Of a stretch of 5,093 nucleotides of DNA, positions 4,935 through 5,093 are shown piece after piece. Positions within the stretch are counted from its first letter, which is position 1; every line of letters starts with the position of its first letter. The position numbers were made by a program, and so were the translations under genes. The notes beneath the pieces were generated by a model. It was not told the origin of the DNA. It was given only the letters and a program-made list of their open reading frames with translations, and did no database searches. This DNA comes from Candidatus Roizmanbacteria bacterium CG11_big_fil_rev_8_21_14_0_20_36_8. GTDB taxonomy: Bacteria; Patescibacteriota; Microgenomatia; UBA1406; GWC2-37-13. The stretch spans positions 1-5,093 of the forward strand of contig PCVM01000035.1 of assembly GCA_002796045.1 (NCBI GenBank), in the 5' to 3' direction.

Positions 4935-4957
4935 ATACTAAAAAAACTTCTTAGTAT
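4935..4957 (-). repeat. 7-bp inverted repeat overlapping the stop of the small membrane protein gene
   Basis: ATACTAA (4935-4941) and TTAGTAT (4951-4957) are perfect complements around a 9-nt loop, with the TAA stop of the - strand gene in the stem. On the - strand the loop contains a T-run, and only a broken T-rich stretch follows. It could be a weak terminator for that gene, but the form is not canonical. The rest of the 90-bp gap from 4861 to 4950 is AT-rich with nothing recognised. Confidence 0.3.
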
Positions 4958-5093
4958 CCTGCGCCGACTTGAGTTATTGGATAGTAATTTGCAAAAACGA
5001 ATGCTGTAATTGCGATTGCTCCAACAATAATAACGATGATGCCTGCCTGAATAATCACACTATCATGAGGACTTGCTTGTTTTTTTGTTGCCA
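4951..5093 (-). CDS. Small single-helix membrane protein, unidentified (start cut by window edge)
   Basis: Read on the - strand from the right edge, an open frame of 46 codons ends with TAA at 4953-4951. It begins (N)TG-GCA-ACA-AAA-AAA, so the first visible codon lacks only its first base; three of the four possible bases give a start codon, which suggests a complete protein of 47 residues. Predicted layout: a basic, polar N-terminus (ATKKQASPHDSV), one hydrophobic helix at about 13-35 rich in Ile, Val, Ala and Gly, then a short polar aromatic tail (NYYPITQVGAGY). By the positive-inside rule the N-terminus is cytoplasmic and the tail outside. I do not recognise the family. It might instead be the C-terminus of a longer protein if the edge codon is not a start. 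It converges on the tRNA cluster. Confidence 0.6.
   Translation of the reverse strand, partial: ATKKQASPHDSVIIQAGIIVIIVGAIAITAFVFANYYPITQVGAGY

Overview
This AT-rich bacterial window uses the standard code: the six visible coding regions end in TAA or TAG, and none needs UGA read as an amino acid. It holds five protein genes, a cluster of five tRNA genes and the 3' part of a sixth protein gene. The sequence looks like a small, compact genome, with tight gene spacing, few good Shine-Dalgarno sites, no CCA encoded in the tRNA genes and a rare tRNA-Ile(UAU). A Candidate Phyla Radiation (Patescibacteria) member is my best guess, but this is inference from style; no rRNA or marker gene is present to prove it.

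Layout. Positions 1-1602 (+ strand) carry the end of a MacB/LolD-type ABC transporter ATPase and, 7 nt later, its FtsX/MacB-type permease. Positions 1624-3591 (- strand) carry a GT4 glycosyltransferase followed 3 nt later by fpg/mutM, a DNA repair glycosylase; this pair converges on the transporter. A 29-bp gap separates the glycosyltransferase from the divergent uppP (3621-4409, +), the undecaprenyl-diphosphate phosphatase that recycles the lipid carrier of cell-envelope synthesis. The uppP stop codon lies inside the first gene of the tRNA cluster (4400-4860, +): Arg(CCG), Ala(CGC), Ile(UAU), Phe(GAA), Gly(GCC). At the right edge a tiny single-helix membrane protein on the - strand (4951 to the edge) has its start codon cut by the window end.

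Functional links. The glycosyltransferase and UppP both belong to envelope glycan assembly and share a divergent promoter region, where a symmetric -10-like element could drive both directions. The transporter pair is probably an export or envelope-maintenance system. Fpg appears to be a passenger in the glycosyltransferase transcript.

Most worth a second look: (1) the 10-nt overlap of uppP with tRNA-Arg, where tRNA maturation would remove the uppP stop codon; (2) the tRNA-Ile with a UAU anticodon, an alternative to the usual lysidine-modified CAU tRNA; (3) a perfect GC-only 9-bp hairpin inside the AT-rich permease gene; (4) a perfect 11-bp AT hairpin between two tRNA genes; (5) the unidentified small membrane protein. 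I found no convincing evidence of a wholly new multi-gene system.
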